64,000 nucleotides of DNA from Pegea sp. RAD2-039 (lineage: Eukaryota > Chordata > Thaliacea > Salpida > Salpidae), in contig JAQGEQ010000084.1 of NCBI GenBank assembly GCA_034620365.1, forward strand, positions 1,674,001 through 1,738,000, given 5' to 3'. Each line of letters begins with the position of its first letter. The first letter of the stretch is position 1. A program made the translations under genes and the position numbers. Shown here piece by piece: positions 23,778 to 35,494 of this stretch. A model generated the notes under the pieces. That model was given only the letters and a program-made list of their open reading frames with translations, was not told the DNA's origin and made no database searches.

Positions 23778-26370
23778 ATCAAAGTGAATCTAACAACAAT
23801 CATCTACTAAAAATATAAAGTTTAAACATCAGATAAAAATTGAGTTTTAGTCCGAAAAACCAACAATTTTTACTTGTTTCTTTGAAATGAGTCTGAGTAG
23901 AAAAACTATAGTTTTTTCAAATAAATAAATTATATTGAGCATGGCAATTAACGATGATACAAATTACAATGAAGAAACTTTTAGAAATTTCTTCTTAATT
24001 CTGAGAGCCGTTTTTCTTCAAATATTAAAAATATGCTCAGAAATTTTAAGTCAAGATAAAAGCTTGATTGAAAATGGTGTAAGGATATATGATACTGTAA
24101 AAATATCAAGAAAAAATAAATCTAAACAGCACAAGTCATCTAGAAGCGTATACTAATCATGAATTTAGTCATAATTTAAACTCAAAGAACTTATTTTATA
24201 TTAAAGTTTAATATCTTTTCATAAAGCAGTTTAATCTTTATTCATCTCAATAATTGCCTTTTAAGTTATAGATTTGAAAAATATTATTTAATTAATCAAA
24301 ACGTTGCTAATCTATTCCCGGGACTACATTAAAATTTTGCTTTCATATTTTAGGACCATAATTAGCTTGATACAAACTTCTTGGTTTGTGGTACAAATTG
24401 TATCTTGTGCAACCAAACTGGTACAATATTCATATGCAACGAATTTCCAAATAAAGTCCTTATCACCAACAGCACTTCTTCCGTTCTTGTATCTTAACCA
24501 CACTGACCAAATTGTCAACAGTTCGAAGCCTCCCAAACCCTGTAGCCAATAGTTCCAGAAGTAATCGTATCCCAGAGCCACAGCATTACGCATCTTAAAA
24601 TTAACTGGTTGATTTAGATGACAAATATTTATATATATTATTACTTAATTTATTAAAGTACAAAGTTATTTGAGATATTGCTTAAATATTTTGCTGATAT
24701 CAAACTTTGTGGCAAATCTATATTTTTCATTTACATTTAGCTTAATCTTTATCATTTTCCTAAATACTGATTAAAAAATAAGCACACCAGCCACTGTTTT
24801 TGTCCTATTTCAGTAACACTGTTCTCATCTTTCTTTGACACAAATAAATAAACCAATATAATTTGTTTCAAGATTTTATAAAGCACATTGCAGTCACGTC
24901 AGCCTAAAAAAAGGCTATTTCCTGACAAGCACCTATTTGAAAGTTATATTTTGAAACAATATAAAAAATTGAATTGACTAAAATTGCCAAATGTTTAATC
25001 AATGCTAATTTTTATAAAAGCCTAAACTTTTTCTATTTTCTCAATACTAGTTTTTCATTTTTATATTGCAGTTTACTTTACGATATTTACGGTAAATGAA
25101 TATATGTATCAAGTTTTGCAATTGGTTGTGAAGAGTACAAAAAACTTATTGCTACGATTAGTGGACAACAAAACTTTTTTCTGATAATAAATTTGTTAAT
25201 AACAATTTATTGATAAACCTTTTTTAAATTTTTTTAGTGAAACATAAAATTCGACTTTTTATACATAAGACATTTTCGTAGAAATATTGAAAAAGTTTTC
25301 TTCTGAATCCTTGAAAAAAATTCGACTATAATAACTCGCTTGTGATTATAATACAATCTTGTTTTTTTTTCATTTGAATACCGTCTCTTCCATCTAAAAA
25401 TAAGGTTTGTTCTTGAATTTCAAATAGTGTTTAGACATAGATAAAAACTTTCTAAAACTTCAGTTTATAAAAAAATAATATAGCTAAATACTTTTTACAT
25501 CCCCTTTATACTAAAACGTGACTTCAATTTACTTTAATGACTTATTTTTTAATAAAGATTTAAAGCGCCGTCAAAACAAATTTTAAGAATCCATTATGTT
25601 TGCTGTGTTTTAAACTGATATAAGCCTTAAGTGCTGGCTATTAAATCTTTTTGACATAAACTAATGTATGAATAAGAATAAAAAAATAAATGTTACAGGT
25701 TCATCAATTGATCTTTTATTATAGATATTAATAAAGAAATAATAGATGAACAAAATAGGGTACTACAGTCTTTCTTTAAGTCTAGCATAAAATAATTTAA
25801 ATTACAAATACTAGATTCAACCCGCATTCATGAAAAATGGAAAGTTCACCCACTTTTGCACAGCTACAGGAAGCAAGCTGTTTACGTTTTATTATAATTC
25901 ATTTATTCATCTTTTCAGTTTAAATGCCTGTCTTAAGACTTAGTCAAATCGAACGTTATCTTAAAGTGTGAAGTTACTACTGATTGAATTAAAACCAAAA
26001 CTTTTTTTCAAAAAGTTATTTAAACCCGTAAGAAATTAATTGATAGGTTCACAGACTCATATTAAAACTTTTTTTTCTATTTCTTTATTAAATTCATTAA
26101 AAACTTGAAGTAAATGATCAACTAATCGCTATTCAAGTATAACTGCTATTAAACTTTAATAATCTTGTCTAGTTCATAACCTTTTAAAAAACTATCTAAA
26201 ATAAGCCAGTTTACGAATTTCCTGCTAATAATAAAACAATAAAGTTAGTTTTGAAGATTACTAGTTTTTCTAGATCACTATTCGTGGTAGTTGATGGTTT
26301 ACTAGTTTTAATGGTCGTTGTTTTACAAGTATTAAAGTATAGTATACTATGTGTAGTAGTTGATGGTAAG

Positions 26371-26544
26371 TGTTGTAGATTTTATTATTGTTGTTGTAGA
26401 TTTTATTATTGTTGTTGTAGATTTATTATTGTTGTTGTAGATTTATTATTGTTGTTGTAGATTTTATTATTGTTGTTGTAAATTTTATTATTGTTGCTGT
26501 AGATTTTATTATTGTTGTTGTAGATTTATTATTGGTGTTGTAGG
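26371..26544. repeat. Minisatellite, about 20-bp unit, 8-9 copies
   Basis: Tandem copies of a unit like TGTAGATTTTATTATTGTTG, 19-21 nt with single-base length changes in the T run and a few substitutions (GTAAAT, GCTGTAG, GGTGTTG). The open frame at 26251-26460 is produced by this repeat and is not a gene. Confidence 0.9.
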
Positions 26545-27073
26545 TTTCATTGTACTTTTTTTTTTGTTCTCATAAGATGGTAGTATGCTAGGCCTAATTA
26601 TTTATTTAGTTATATTGTGTGTTAGTTACAAAAAACTTCTTTTAAAGATTTATTCTAGTTTTTATTCCTATACGTTCCAAGTGTTATCTTACTTTTAAGA
26701 CTTTAATTACGATTCAAATACTTAATAGTAAGCAATTAATAAGTAATAGGATGGATTGTGAAAGTTGGTAGTGACAGTATTGTATTATTAATAAGTATTG
26801 AAGGAAACTGTTTATCAGTTTCAACCCAATTTTGGGTTAAATATTTTCATTATCGCTTCTCTATGAGATGGTTTTTTTGTATTTTTATGATTAATTTAAA
26901 GTATTAAGCATATTCTAAGCTTAATCAACTTATAGCTAGATGCAATGACCTCTTGGACAAATTCTAATCTTGGTCTCGTTAAGACTGTATTAAATTGTTA
27001 TTTTTCAGCTGTTCACTGCTTGTTATGTTGTGTTACTAAGTCCATAAAAACCCGGGTAGAAGGGCCTTGTTAG

Positions 27074-27297
27074 TCTGGTTAATTATAATAATACTTCTAG
27101 GAAACGCAAAACTCCGAATTTAAACCGGAGTTGGAGCTTCGTAGATAACTCGTCACTGTACTCAGCTCCTGCGACGTCAGCTATTCGCAGCTGCATCAGT
27201 TCTTCTGTTCCGCTGCATACTTTGTTGGTATGGAGAGTGAGGTATACTGCTGCTTGGACATCAGCCAGAACTCCATAATTGCTGTCTTAGCTTTGTA
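27074..27297 (-). other. Unrecognised coding-like block (possible exon or transposon piece)
   Basis: About 65 codons without a stop on the minus strand in a GC-richer patch (27030-27480). Translation includes VLADVQAAVYLTLHTNKVCS and RIADVAGAEYSDELSTKLQL, an amino-acid mix that is not AT-biased. A possible acceptor (CTAAG before ACAGCAATTATGG) lies at its start. No ATG opens it and no neighbouring exon was found. Its end includes a hairpin (AACTCCG...CGGAGTT, 27111-27133). I do not recognise the family; a dead mobile element is as likely as a real exon. Confidence 0.3.
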
Positions 27298-27844
27298 CTC
27301 TGGAGAGATTACTTCAGCTTCACTTATATAATATTAGCGTATGAACCAACACGGGAAGCCACAGCTGGTATAAGCCTATTCTCGTTTGGTGTTGAGACAG
27401 GCGGTATGGTTTTTTTCTGTCGGTAGTAAGATATCCACCAAACGTTTAATTTAAATTCGCAGTACAGTAATCAAAAGCGAAATTATTAAAACTATGAAAA
27501 AATACTAAATACTTGGTGTTCCCGACCAGGTTCACATCAATTTATTTATTTCTTGTCAAGGTTTTTTCTTAAGTACCAGAAACCTTCTCTCGGGTGTGGT
27601 TATTTAGTAGTAAGCTTGTTTCAAGTTATAAGACGCAAAAAACTAATCACGCTTTAACCATATCACAAAATAAAGTTGAAGAAAACTAAGCAATGCGTTT
27701 TGTAAAAATAAATAACAATAAAAATTAGGATAGTTTAATATTACTGAAAAGAATTTCAGTAAATAGATTTTTTGCTCTTTATTTCTGATATTTAAATCAT
27801 TTAGTAAAAGATACAAAAAACTATAAAATATTTAAGAAACAATT

Positions 27845-28090
27845 TGCAGAAGGTGTTCAAAAGAGAAAAAGGATAGTTGGGAAAGAAAGTGCTCTTCGGA
27901 AAGAACAAATCAAGAGAAGAATAGATGAAGGGAGGAAAAGCCGGAGAAAGCCAGGACCAACTTAAAAAATTGAAACAAACTGAAAAAAAACTTGAAACTA
28001 GTTTAAAAAAAGATGGAACCAACTGATGAAAAGTTAAAACTATTAAAATATTGAAACTAACTGAAGAAAGGCTGGAACCAATTCTATTAT
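27845..28090. repeat. Purine-rich, imperfectly repetitive tract
   Basis: One strand is strongly A/G-rich, with degenerate units such as ATTGAAACTAACTGAAGAAA and TTGAAACAAACTGAAAAAAA separated by GGAACCAA-like steps. The opposite strand gives a hydrophobic 100-codon open frame (27801-28103) that is a by-product of this composition. Confidence 0.5.
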
Positions 28091-28357
28091 AAATATTTAT
28101 CAATAAAATCTAAATCTTTCTTCCAAAATAACTAAATATTTTCTAATTTTTCCTTTTTTTCTCTTTCCCGTATATTTTATTTTCTGATAATTTGATGATA
28201 AGATTTAATTTGAAGATTTATGACGAAGTTAAAATTACACCCTTTACATTCATAATGCGCTTTTTAATGTTTTAGCTGTTATTAAGTGAATAAGGTTACG
28301 GCCATTGAAGGGTATATCAGTTGTGCTAGTCATGAAAGCTCCGATATTTAAACAAAT

Positions 28358-28363
28358 TTTATT
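28358..28363 (-). terminator. Polyadenylation signal of the kelch gene
   Basis: AATAAA on the minus strand about 60 nt beyond the stop codon at 28420-28422. Placement is plausible; chance occurrence is possible in this composition. Confidence 0.4.
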
Positions 28364-28419
28364 GAAATAATAAAACAACAAAACAAAACAAATAAAACAT
28401 TACAACTAGATTACTAATT

Positions 28420-30105
28420 TTATAGAGCTAGTGTTTTAAAATAATCATCGCTGCTGTCATCACTTAGTGGTCCCATAAAAAGAACTGCTTCTAATGGTTT
28501 ATTAAAATGTGTGCTAACTTGGTAAGATTCAAGTCGAAATTGTTCAAGGTTAAAGCCAACAAGCTTTGCTGCTTTAGAAGTAGTAAACTGGGTTCTATTA
28601 CCAACTGAAAGTACTCTATCATAGTACAAAACTAGCTTTTTGTTGTTAATTACAGCTTGTATAACTTTTGAATCACACAACTGAACTTTTGTACCAGTTA
28701 GCTTACACTTTTTCCAGCAATTTGGAAAATAGAAAAAAATAGAGTTCTCATAAACAAATATCTCCCGTAGCATCTTGGTACAAAATTGTATCTCCAGCTT
28801 CTTACATATGTTTTTTTCTGGATAGAAAACTCTTATTTCTACTTGGCTCGGACAAAATGACAAACGATTTAATAAAATGATACAATCATTCATAGCTTTA
28901 GCGGATTGACCAAAAGCATCTTCAGTCTTTAAATATCTCCAAGTATTTTTAATTGGACAATAAACCTGATAGCAAGATGTAGCTCTGATAAATTTATTCT
29001 GACCTGTAAATATGTAAATTTTTTCTTTATAACTACAACAAGCTGGCTTACAAGAAGGCTGTATCGATTCTGTTTGACAGCTAGTATTTGTAATGCAGTC
29101 GTATATAATAACTCTTGTACCAAATCTTCCATTACCACCAATCAGATACAGTTTTTCATGGAGAATAACAGCGGAGAAGCCAAATAGATTCTTGTATGCT
29201 GATAAAGAAAAAAGCTGTTCTTTTTTGTCAAGATTGGGCCAATATTTGAAGAATTGAACCTCACTTTTTTGCCTTAGACAATTAATATGATCAAAGATAT
29301 AGATAGTAGGATAATAACATCTTGAATAATGTTGTTGCTTTTTCGTATAAACACCGTTCAAACCTGTCATATGATATTGTAGAAATAATTTACATTTAAT
29401 GGAATCTTTGCAAGCTATTTCCATTGAGAATTTTCTGATAAATTCACGACTTACAAAACTCATTCGAGTTAATTGTAAAATTTCGTACACCATGTGACGT
29501 CTATCTTCATAATCTCTATTTATCCAAGCATTACAAGCTCTTAAAACGTCCATCTCCGATTTTACAACTAAATCATCTTTTTGAAGTAAGCCTAGCAAAT
29601 GATCTTGCCTTATGTCTAGAAAGTACTTGCTTTTAGCTAACTCACCAAATCTCTTACAAAAAAAGTTTAAACAAAGCTCTACAACATGGTTGTCACTACA
29701 CAAGTTACCATGGCTGTATATTCTAAAGATGTTTGAACAGTTTAAACTTTTTTTTAACAGATCCACCACCAATGTTCTCCTTTCTGGATTGTTAGAAAAA
29801 TTTATAAAATCCAGGCATTGGTACAAATCTCCAATATCGACACTTAGGTCATAAAATCGATCGTAAAGACAAAAGTTATAAAGAACCTCAAATACTTCTT
29901 TTGTGAATGGAAAACAGAGCTTTACATAATGCTGTTCAGATTCTAACCAATAGCCACTTAGCATTGCTCTAAAGTATTCCAAAGACATTAAACACTCTTT
30001 TCGAACTATAAAACATGAACCTCCAACAAGCACTGTGAGCTTGTGGTTCATCAATTCAACATTCTTGCAGCAAAAAGAACGACTTGAAAGAGAAAGTCTA
30101 CCCAT
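28420..30105 (-). CDS. BTB-BACK-kelch protein (KLHL type), intronless
   Basis: A single 561-residue open frame. Residues about 20-105 read as a BTB/POZ domain (LTVLVGGSCFIVRKECLMSL, EYFRAMLSGYW); about 113-225 as BACK (LLKKSLNCSNIF, AKSKYFLDIRQDHLLGLLQ, VLRACNAWINRD); the rest holds degenerate kelch blades (LYLIGGNGRFGTRVIIYD, IYIFTGQNKF, NTWRYL). Proteins of this design are usually Cullin-3 ubiquitin-ligase adaptors: BTB binds Cullin 3, kelch binds the substrate. Only two clear GG/TG blade motifs remain, so the propeller is diverged. The lack of introns contrasts with every neighbour and suggests retroposition, but the frame is intact over its full length. Substrate cannot be told. Confidence 0.85.
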   Translation of the reverse strand: MGRLSLSSRSFCCKNVELMNHKLTVLVGGSCFIVRKECLMSLEYFRAMLSGYWLESEQHYVKLCFPFTKEVFEVLYNFCLYDRFYDLSVDIGDLYQCLDFINFSNNPERRTLVVDLLKKSLNCSNIFRIYSHGNLCSDNHVVELCLNFFCKRFGELAKSKYFLDIRQDHLLGLLQKDDLVVKSEMDVLRACNAWINRDYEDRRHMVYEILQLTRMSFVSREFIRKFSMEIACKDSIKCKLFLQYHMTGLNGVYTKKQQHYSRCYYPTIYIFDHINCLRQKSEVQFFKYWPNLDKKEQLFSLSAYKNLFGFSAVILHEKLYLIGGNGRFGTRVIIYDCITNTSCQTESIQPSCKPACCSYKEKIYIFTGQNKFIRATSCYQVYCPIKNTWRYLKTEDAFGQSAKAMNDCIILLNRLSFCPSQVEIRVFYPEKNICKKLEIQFCTKMLREIFVYENSIFFYFPNCWKKCKLTGTKVQLCDSKVIQAVINNKKLVLYYDRVLSVGNRTQFTTSKAAKLVGFNLEQFRLESYQVSTHFNKPLEAVLFMGPLSDDSSDDYFKTLAL

Positions 30106-30435
30106 GATTCAAATCAAAAAAGCTCACAGAATAAGTAAAAAATATAACTGGCAACACATCAAGAGGAGACTACTAGAAACCAACAATTTTGACAATTTTA
30201 TAAACTCAACCAAAAACTTAATGAAACATGGCAAGATTATTATTATACTTTTAGCATCACTTTGATTATAAAAACTGACCAATGCTTTTTCGAAGCTTCC
30301 AGACAAAATTTCTGATAAAATGTACAAAAAAAATCATAATTTATTATTTTAAGATATTTGTGTTCTAATATTTGTTTTATAGATGAATAAATTTAAAAGT
30401 TTTTACTTCTATTTTATTTTATGGAACATTATCAA

Positions 30436-31490
30436 CAATTTATTTATTACAATAAATGCGAAGGGGGTTCCTGAAGAAAGCACCTCTCTATAACACACAT
30501 TCTTACAAATAATACCTATTGAGTAAAAAATATAGAAAGCAAAAGATGTAACACATGGTATTTCGGTAGTCCTCAAAGCATATAACAGTAAACAATTGCA
30601 TAGAAGGAAAGAATTCACAGTTTAGAAATGGCAGTGTTGGCAATGTTATAACAGTTCAACTTCTTCTTGAACAATGCGAGTGATTTTGACATGACAATGT
30701 CTGATGGCAGCTGGTTAAGTACTAGTTGTGCAGTATGAGAAAAAATTCGCTCTGGTTAGTATACCAAGTGATATGACCGTATTAAGATGTAATGTGTGTC
30801 GTCTGAGTTGATATAACTTGAGGTAAGGACTAATGGAAAAGAAATCATCAAACTGAAGGTCAATTAAATTGTGGATAGTTTAAAAATTACGAATTAAACC
30901 GTATTTAATCTGTCGAATTTCCAAAGCCTCTAATTTGAAGAAGCTGAGAAAATGTTTATATCTATTGTATTTAATATCAACTTTCCTGCATACTAATCTC
31001 TCGTAAATGTTGCCTTAATAAACTCGATTTTTTTGATATCACTAACTTGATATTGCATCCATGTACTGACATTGTATTCAAGAATTGGACGTACGTACAA
31101 TTTGAAGAGATTGATAAAAAAGCATGGATCCTTAGAATTAAAGGTGTTTATAATAAGGTAGACAAGGTTGATTGATTTTCCAAAATTTTGGAAACATAAT
31201 TATGCCATTTAAAGTCAGATGATAGAGTAATGCCAAGGTCGAGGACCAAAGATACTCGTTGAATAATAAATCCATTGATGGAGCATTGGTTCAAGGAATT
31301 TGTAGCTGGTTTACGAGAAAATGTTATAAGTTCAGACTTTGTGGGCTGGATTCTGAGCTGCCAATTCGTAAACCAGTTTTCTACAGTGTGTAGGGCAGTT
31401 TGAAGTTTTGAAGGATTGTAAGATAATAGCTTGATATCATCTGCATACACAAACACACTGACATCATCTACTGCTAATAGTCTTCTGATG
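30436..31490 (-). mobile_element. LINE 3' end: RT from the YADD motif to the tail (minus copy)
   Basis: Open minus frame 31456-31148 begins with FVYADDIKLLS, the catalytic YxDD block of reverse transcriptase, and continues ENWFTNWQLRIQPTKSELIT, INGF, LDLGITLSSDFKWHNYVSKI, as in jockey/CR1-like ORF2. Downstream lie the frame-broken RT C-terminus, a 3' UTR, the conserved tail (GAATGTGTGTTATAGAGAGG) and TAAATAAAT. The 5' part (endonuclease, RT N-terminus) is absent, the usual 5' truncation. It is almost identical at protein level to the plus copy at 37.6-38.6 kb, so both inserted fairly recently. Confidence 0.9.
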
Positions 31491-33163
31491 AGGTCTTTAT
31501 GTTTTTTAAATCGCCAATATCAGCATAACTCATAAGTGTGATTATGAAGAAGGAAATCTTTTCAACTATATTAATACTAAAAATGAATTTCCGAAAAACA
31601 AACACGTTTCATTCTGTGCAAAAACGAAAGATTAGAGCAATTGTGTTTACAATTGCAAAGCAAAGTATGTTAGACGAAAGACTGTCACTACCCTTGTTAG
31701 TAATCAATGAAAACTTTCATGAAAACGATGCTTCTTATGATTACTGAAGCAAAAACACTTTTAAACTTAAAGGTAGTTGTTGTTATCATTTTAACTAATT
31801 AAATTTAATATAGATAAGAACATCCGACATTTTAGAAAAAAATAAAGTTTCTCCAACAATTTGTTAACATAAAGGATTTCTGTTGTAAAATCAAAAAAAT
31901 TACCTCAAATATCTGATAATTTAAAGTTACTGATTTACTTTTACAAAAGTTACTATTTCCTTATTTAGAAATCTATGTTGACATGAATGGTTTTAAAACT
32001 CTGTCAAATTAAACTTTACAAACTCATCGATATTGGTTTTACAAAGTACACCAGTCTATATACGTTTCTGGGTAATAAACTGTTTTATTTAAGTAAATAA
32101 AACTTATATATTTATAAAATTTAAATAAGCTGTTTTATTTAAGTTATTGTGCTTACTGTATTTGAACTGAGCTCTGATAGTTTTAATTCAATAAGTTATT
32201 AAATGTATATTCTAAGTGTTTTTGTAAAAGTAATGGCAGCTAATAAACAGAAAAGAAAATATGAAATTTGTTCACATATACTTTTGTAATTAATGGTTTA
32301 CAATCAGATAAATGTTAATCTATTATTCATACTTCAAAGACTGAAACAAGATTAAAACTCTTCAGATAAGCAAACTTTCATGATAAATAGTTTTTACATT
32401 CATCACAAATATGATTGGAAGTTTGAAGTAATTAGGTGTTATCTACGTATAACTCAAAAGACTTGATCTCAACTTTGCTGTAAATTTATAAAATCTTTCA
32501 AACTGGATAGTTTGCTTAAATTAGCTCTTTTAATAGATAACAAGCTTGATGATAACAATGATTTACTAAATACTGATTAATAATTTTAGAACTAATTGAC
32601 AAAAAACCTTTAAAAAGTTCACTGGTAGATTTATTTCAATTTTTTATTTAAACACAATTATAACAAAATTGTAACCATTTCCAAATTGATATTGGTCTTC
32701 AATCAGATTTTCTTTTTTCTTCTGTTTTCGTTTCACTGTTGAAATTCAGTTTAGTTTATAAAAGATGTTAATAAACTTTAGTAACAAATTTTAAAATAGT
32801 AAAAATATTTTTTTGATGATCACATGCAAGCAACAAATAATCTATAATTTTACTAGCATCAATTCCAAATCAGATGCAGCAGTATTAAAAGCTCATTAAT
32901 TTTTTTAATATATAACATGAAGGAAGATATAATTTCTACTAATACAAAAATATTCTAAAAATTTAAGATGCTAAATAATTACATCAAAAGCTGTTTTTTT
33001 ATCTTTACATAAAACAACACTCAATAAAAATGAAAATTTGTTTCACAAAAAGGGTTTACGACCCACAAATTTGATTTTTATTTAAATGCTGTCATTAAAT
33101 CGATAAAAATACAAGGTATGTAGCAATAATTAAACAATTTTTTTTAAATGATTATATTAGGAG
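31491..33163. other. Spacer with no supported feature
   Basis: About 1.7 kb of AT-rich DNA. The plus open frame 31538-31747 (69 codons) has no motif and no splice context, and I see no gene. The 3' end of the CLCC1-like gene lies at its right border. Confidence 0.5.
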
Positions 33164-34831
33164 TTACTTTGCGTTTTGCTTAATGAAAAGAGGAGCTTCA
33201 CCATCTCCAGCTTCAACAAGTCGAGGTCTGCTGAGTTTCTTTGTGAAATAATAAGCCACTGAAAAACAAGGAATTAAAAAACACTAAAAATTTAATGAAT
33301 ACTCACAAATAATTGCGATGATAGAAGTTGGAATTAAAATAAGGATTAAAAAATAAGTGATCAAGGAAGCAAAGAGGTAGGAAGTCTTGAAAGTCTCGTT
33401 TATCACATCCTTCAACATCAAAAAGAACTGAGAAATCGGTTCGAAGACTCCTTGAGAAATCGTTCTCATCGCAATTCGAAGAGGATTGATTTTAAAGATG
33501 GGATGAATCTCATTTCGAAGCCATCTCTTGCATTCATCTTCGTAACTGGACGTAATTCAATCAAATTGTTGTGATAGAAGAAAAAACCATGAAAGGTACC
33601 CAAAAAACCCTTTGATAACACTTCCTGCTGAATCTAAATAACTTAATTTGTAGCTTGCGTCATAACAATAAACAGGAACTGGTTTAAGTTTTTCTGATTG
33701 CATCTTTACAACCTCTTCCTAAAATAAAGAACAGTTTAGAAGATTAGGAAATTGGTAGATGACTTTTTCTTGTACGTGATAATCCTTAAAACAACTGATG
33801 ACAAAGCTAATGCCAAGCAAAAGACAAAATAAATAAATAAACGTGAATTTGAGTGAGATATTTTGAAAACTTTTCCATTTAATCCTCAGCAAGTATAAGA
33901 TCTAAAAGATTTAGCTGAGTTATGTTTGATTTACTGATTACAGTAATAAAATTACAAACCAAAAGAAAAATTAAAAAGGAAATAGAAAACAAAACATTTT
34001 TCCAAGAAAAAAAATTCTCATTTTCAATGAAAGTTGTTTCTCTTGTAGAAACTTGTAAGTTTGTGTCTTCTAATTCTCCTAACAAATCCTGAAAGGAATA
34101 AAACAGATGTACCAACAAAAGTTTTAGTTCAAATTTACAAGGCATATAATTCCGTTTTGATTTAGGAATAAATCTGCCATCATCAGTTGATTAGGAGAGA
34201 TGTGAAAGTGATGAATTGCAATTTTATCTTTTGATTGATTCTGAAATGAAAGAAAAAAGTAAAATATTGATATTTTTTAAACTAATATCTTTAATTAAAA
34301 ATCATAATCTTATTATTGTATATTTAAATAATGATGTTAAAATCACCAAATAGTTATCATCATATGTGATTTATTGCATATTAAAAACTTAAAGATTAAA
34401 TAAAGTTAGTTAAAAATGAGTAAACATTAAAAGATTAATACTCATTTATATATTTTCTAAATATTATTCATATTGTTTAAGAGTATATATTTCTAATCTA
34501 GAAAGTAAGTAAAAGTTTATGTTTAATATAAAAACAAATGTATGACTAAATTATTAATGACTTTAATAAATAATGTGGAATAATTCATAATGCTTTTACC
34601 ATCTCATTATTTGAAAGCAACCAAATAATAATAAATATTTATTTATACATAATAGAACAGACTTTTTGAATAACAAAAACATAATTCAGGTATTTCTATA
34701 AAATGAATTGTTTAAAAAAAGATATAAAGAAAACAACAAACCTGTGCAATAGGTTTTATTCTCCTTAAAAAGTGTTTCAACAGATCTTTGAGACATGCTG
34801 CTTCTAGTTCAATTGCTTCCTTCAAAATCAT
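33164..34831 (-). CDS. CLCC1-like (chloride channel CLIC-like 1) membrane protein; 5' end uncertain
   Basis: Seven exons in phase: 34831-34742, 34240-34139, 34088-33942, 33901-33764, 33718-33600, 33545-33307, 33258-33164; 309 residues. Three hydrophobic segments: WKNVLFSISFLIFLLVCNFI, FIYLFCLLLGISFVISCF, and YFLILILIPTSIIAIICL near the end. The conserved CLCC1-type block is YEDECKRWLRNEIHPIFKIN followed by PLRIAMRTISQGVFEPISQF: an acidic/cysteine start, NPx..PxxA, then T....EP. In vertebrates CLCC1 is an endoplasmic-reticulum anion channel. The first ATG at 34831 gives no signal peptide, although the family has one, so one or more 5' exons are probably missing; none was found up to the LINE at 35.5 kb. 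The assignment rests on motif order and is moderate. Confidence 0.6.
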
Positions 34832-35494
34832 TTAAAAAAAAATTACAAATTTTTGAAATCAGAAAGAATATTTGTTTAAGCATACAATTTATCAGTAATT
34901 TACTAATGACTAGAAATAACAACAAATAAGCATTCAATAACATATATCTATAAAAACTTTAAATATATATCTATAAACTGATAAACTGTTTTATTAAATA
35001 CATTGTTTAATATGAGTTTCTTTAAGATGAACATTTTTAAATAAAATATGAATCACACTTCCAGTTTTATATATTTTTAAATTGGTAGTTATTGAGCTAA
35101 GACCATTATAATATTATATAAATAATTTTTGAACTACATATGTACCAAACTTTTCTTTGAAAGTGTGACTTGTAAATTGCTGATAAAAACAGTCCAAAAG
35201 ACTATACTCAGAATTCTAATTAAATAAGTCATTAATAAATTCAAGGTTCATTGCTAAAAACAATAAAAAAAGAAGTAAAACAGATTAAACACTGACAAAA
35301 AGTATATTGCATCATTAATTGACAAGCTTCATTTTTAATTTTACAATATAGTTTTTGCATTCTTAAAGTTATCTAAAAGATTTTAAACTTGAGTGTTGTC
35401 TTAGGCCGAAAACGGGTAATTCAAAAAAGTACCTTAGCATAACCAAATAAGACACAAGTAAAAATATAATTCTTAAAGCGAAAAAACACAATCT
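34832..35494. other. Spacer; possible undetected 5' exon of the CLCC1-like gene
   Basis: AT-rich, about 660 nt. No start exon with a signal peptide could be placed. The minus open frame 35369-35551 overlaps the plus-strand LINE coding remnant and is therefore not used. Confidence 0.35.

Larger units (their letters stand above)
23778..28357. other. Spacer between the Ig-TIR gene and the kelch gene
   Basis: About 4.6 kb, AT-rich. It holds a minisatellite (26371-26544), an unrecognised coding-like block (27074-27297, minus) and a purine-rich imperfect repeat (27845-28090). The overlapping open frames at 24304-24593 on both strands have no support beyond length. Everything else looks non-coding. 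Confidence 0.55.

Noticed and set aside
24304..24593. Two long open frames overlapping on opposite strands (82 and 89 codons)
   Set aside because: No domain or membrane pattern of a known family, no convincing splice partners, and the two frames shadow each other. A real exon on the minus strand remains possible but is unsupported.
26251..26460. 69-codon open frame
   Set aside because: Generated by the 20-bp minisatellite; the protein is a run of Val/Leu/Cys repeats.
27801..28103. 100-codon hydrophobic open frame on the minus strand
   Set aside because: Complement of a purine-rich repetitive tract; the Phe/Leu/Ser-rich translation is a composition effect.
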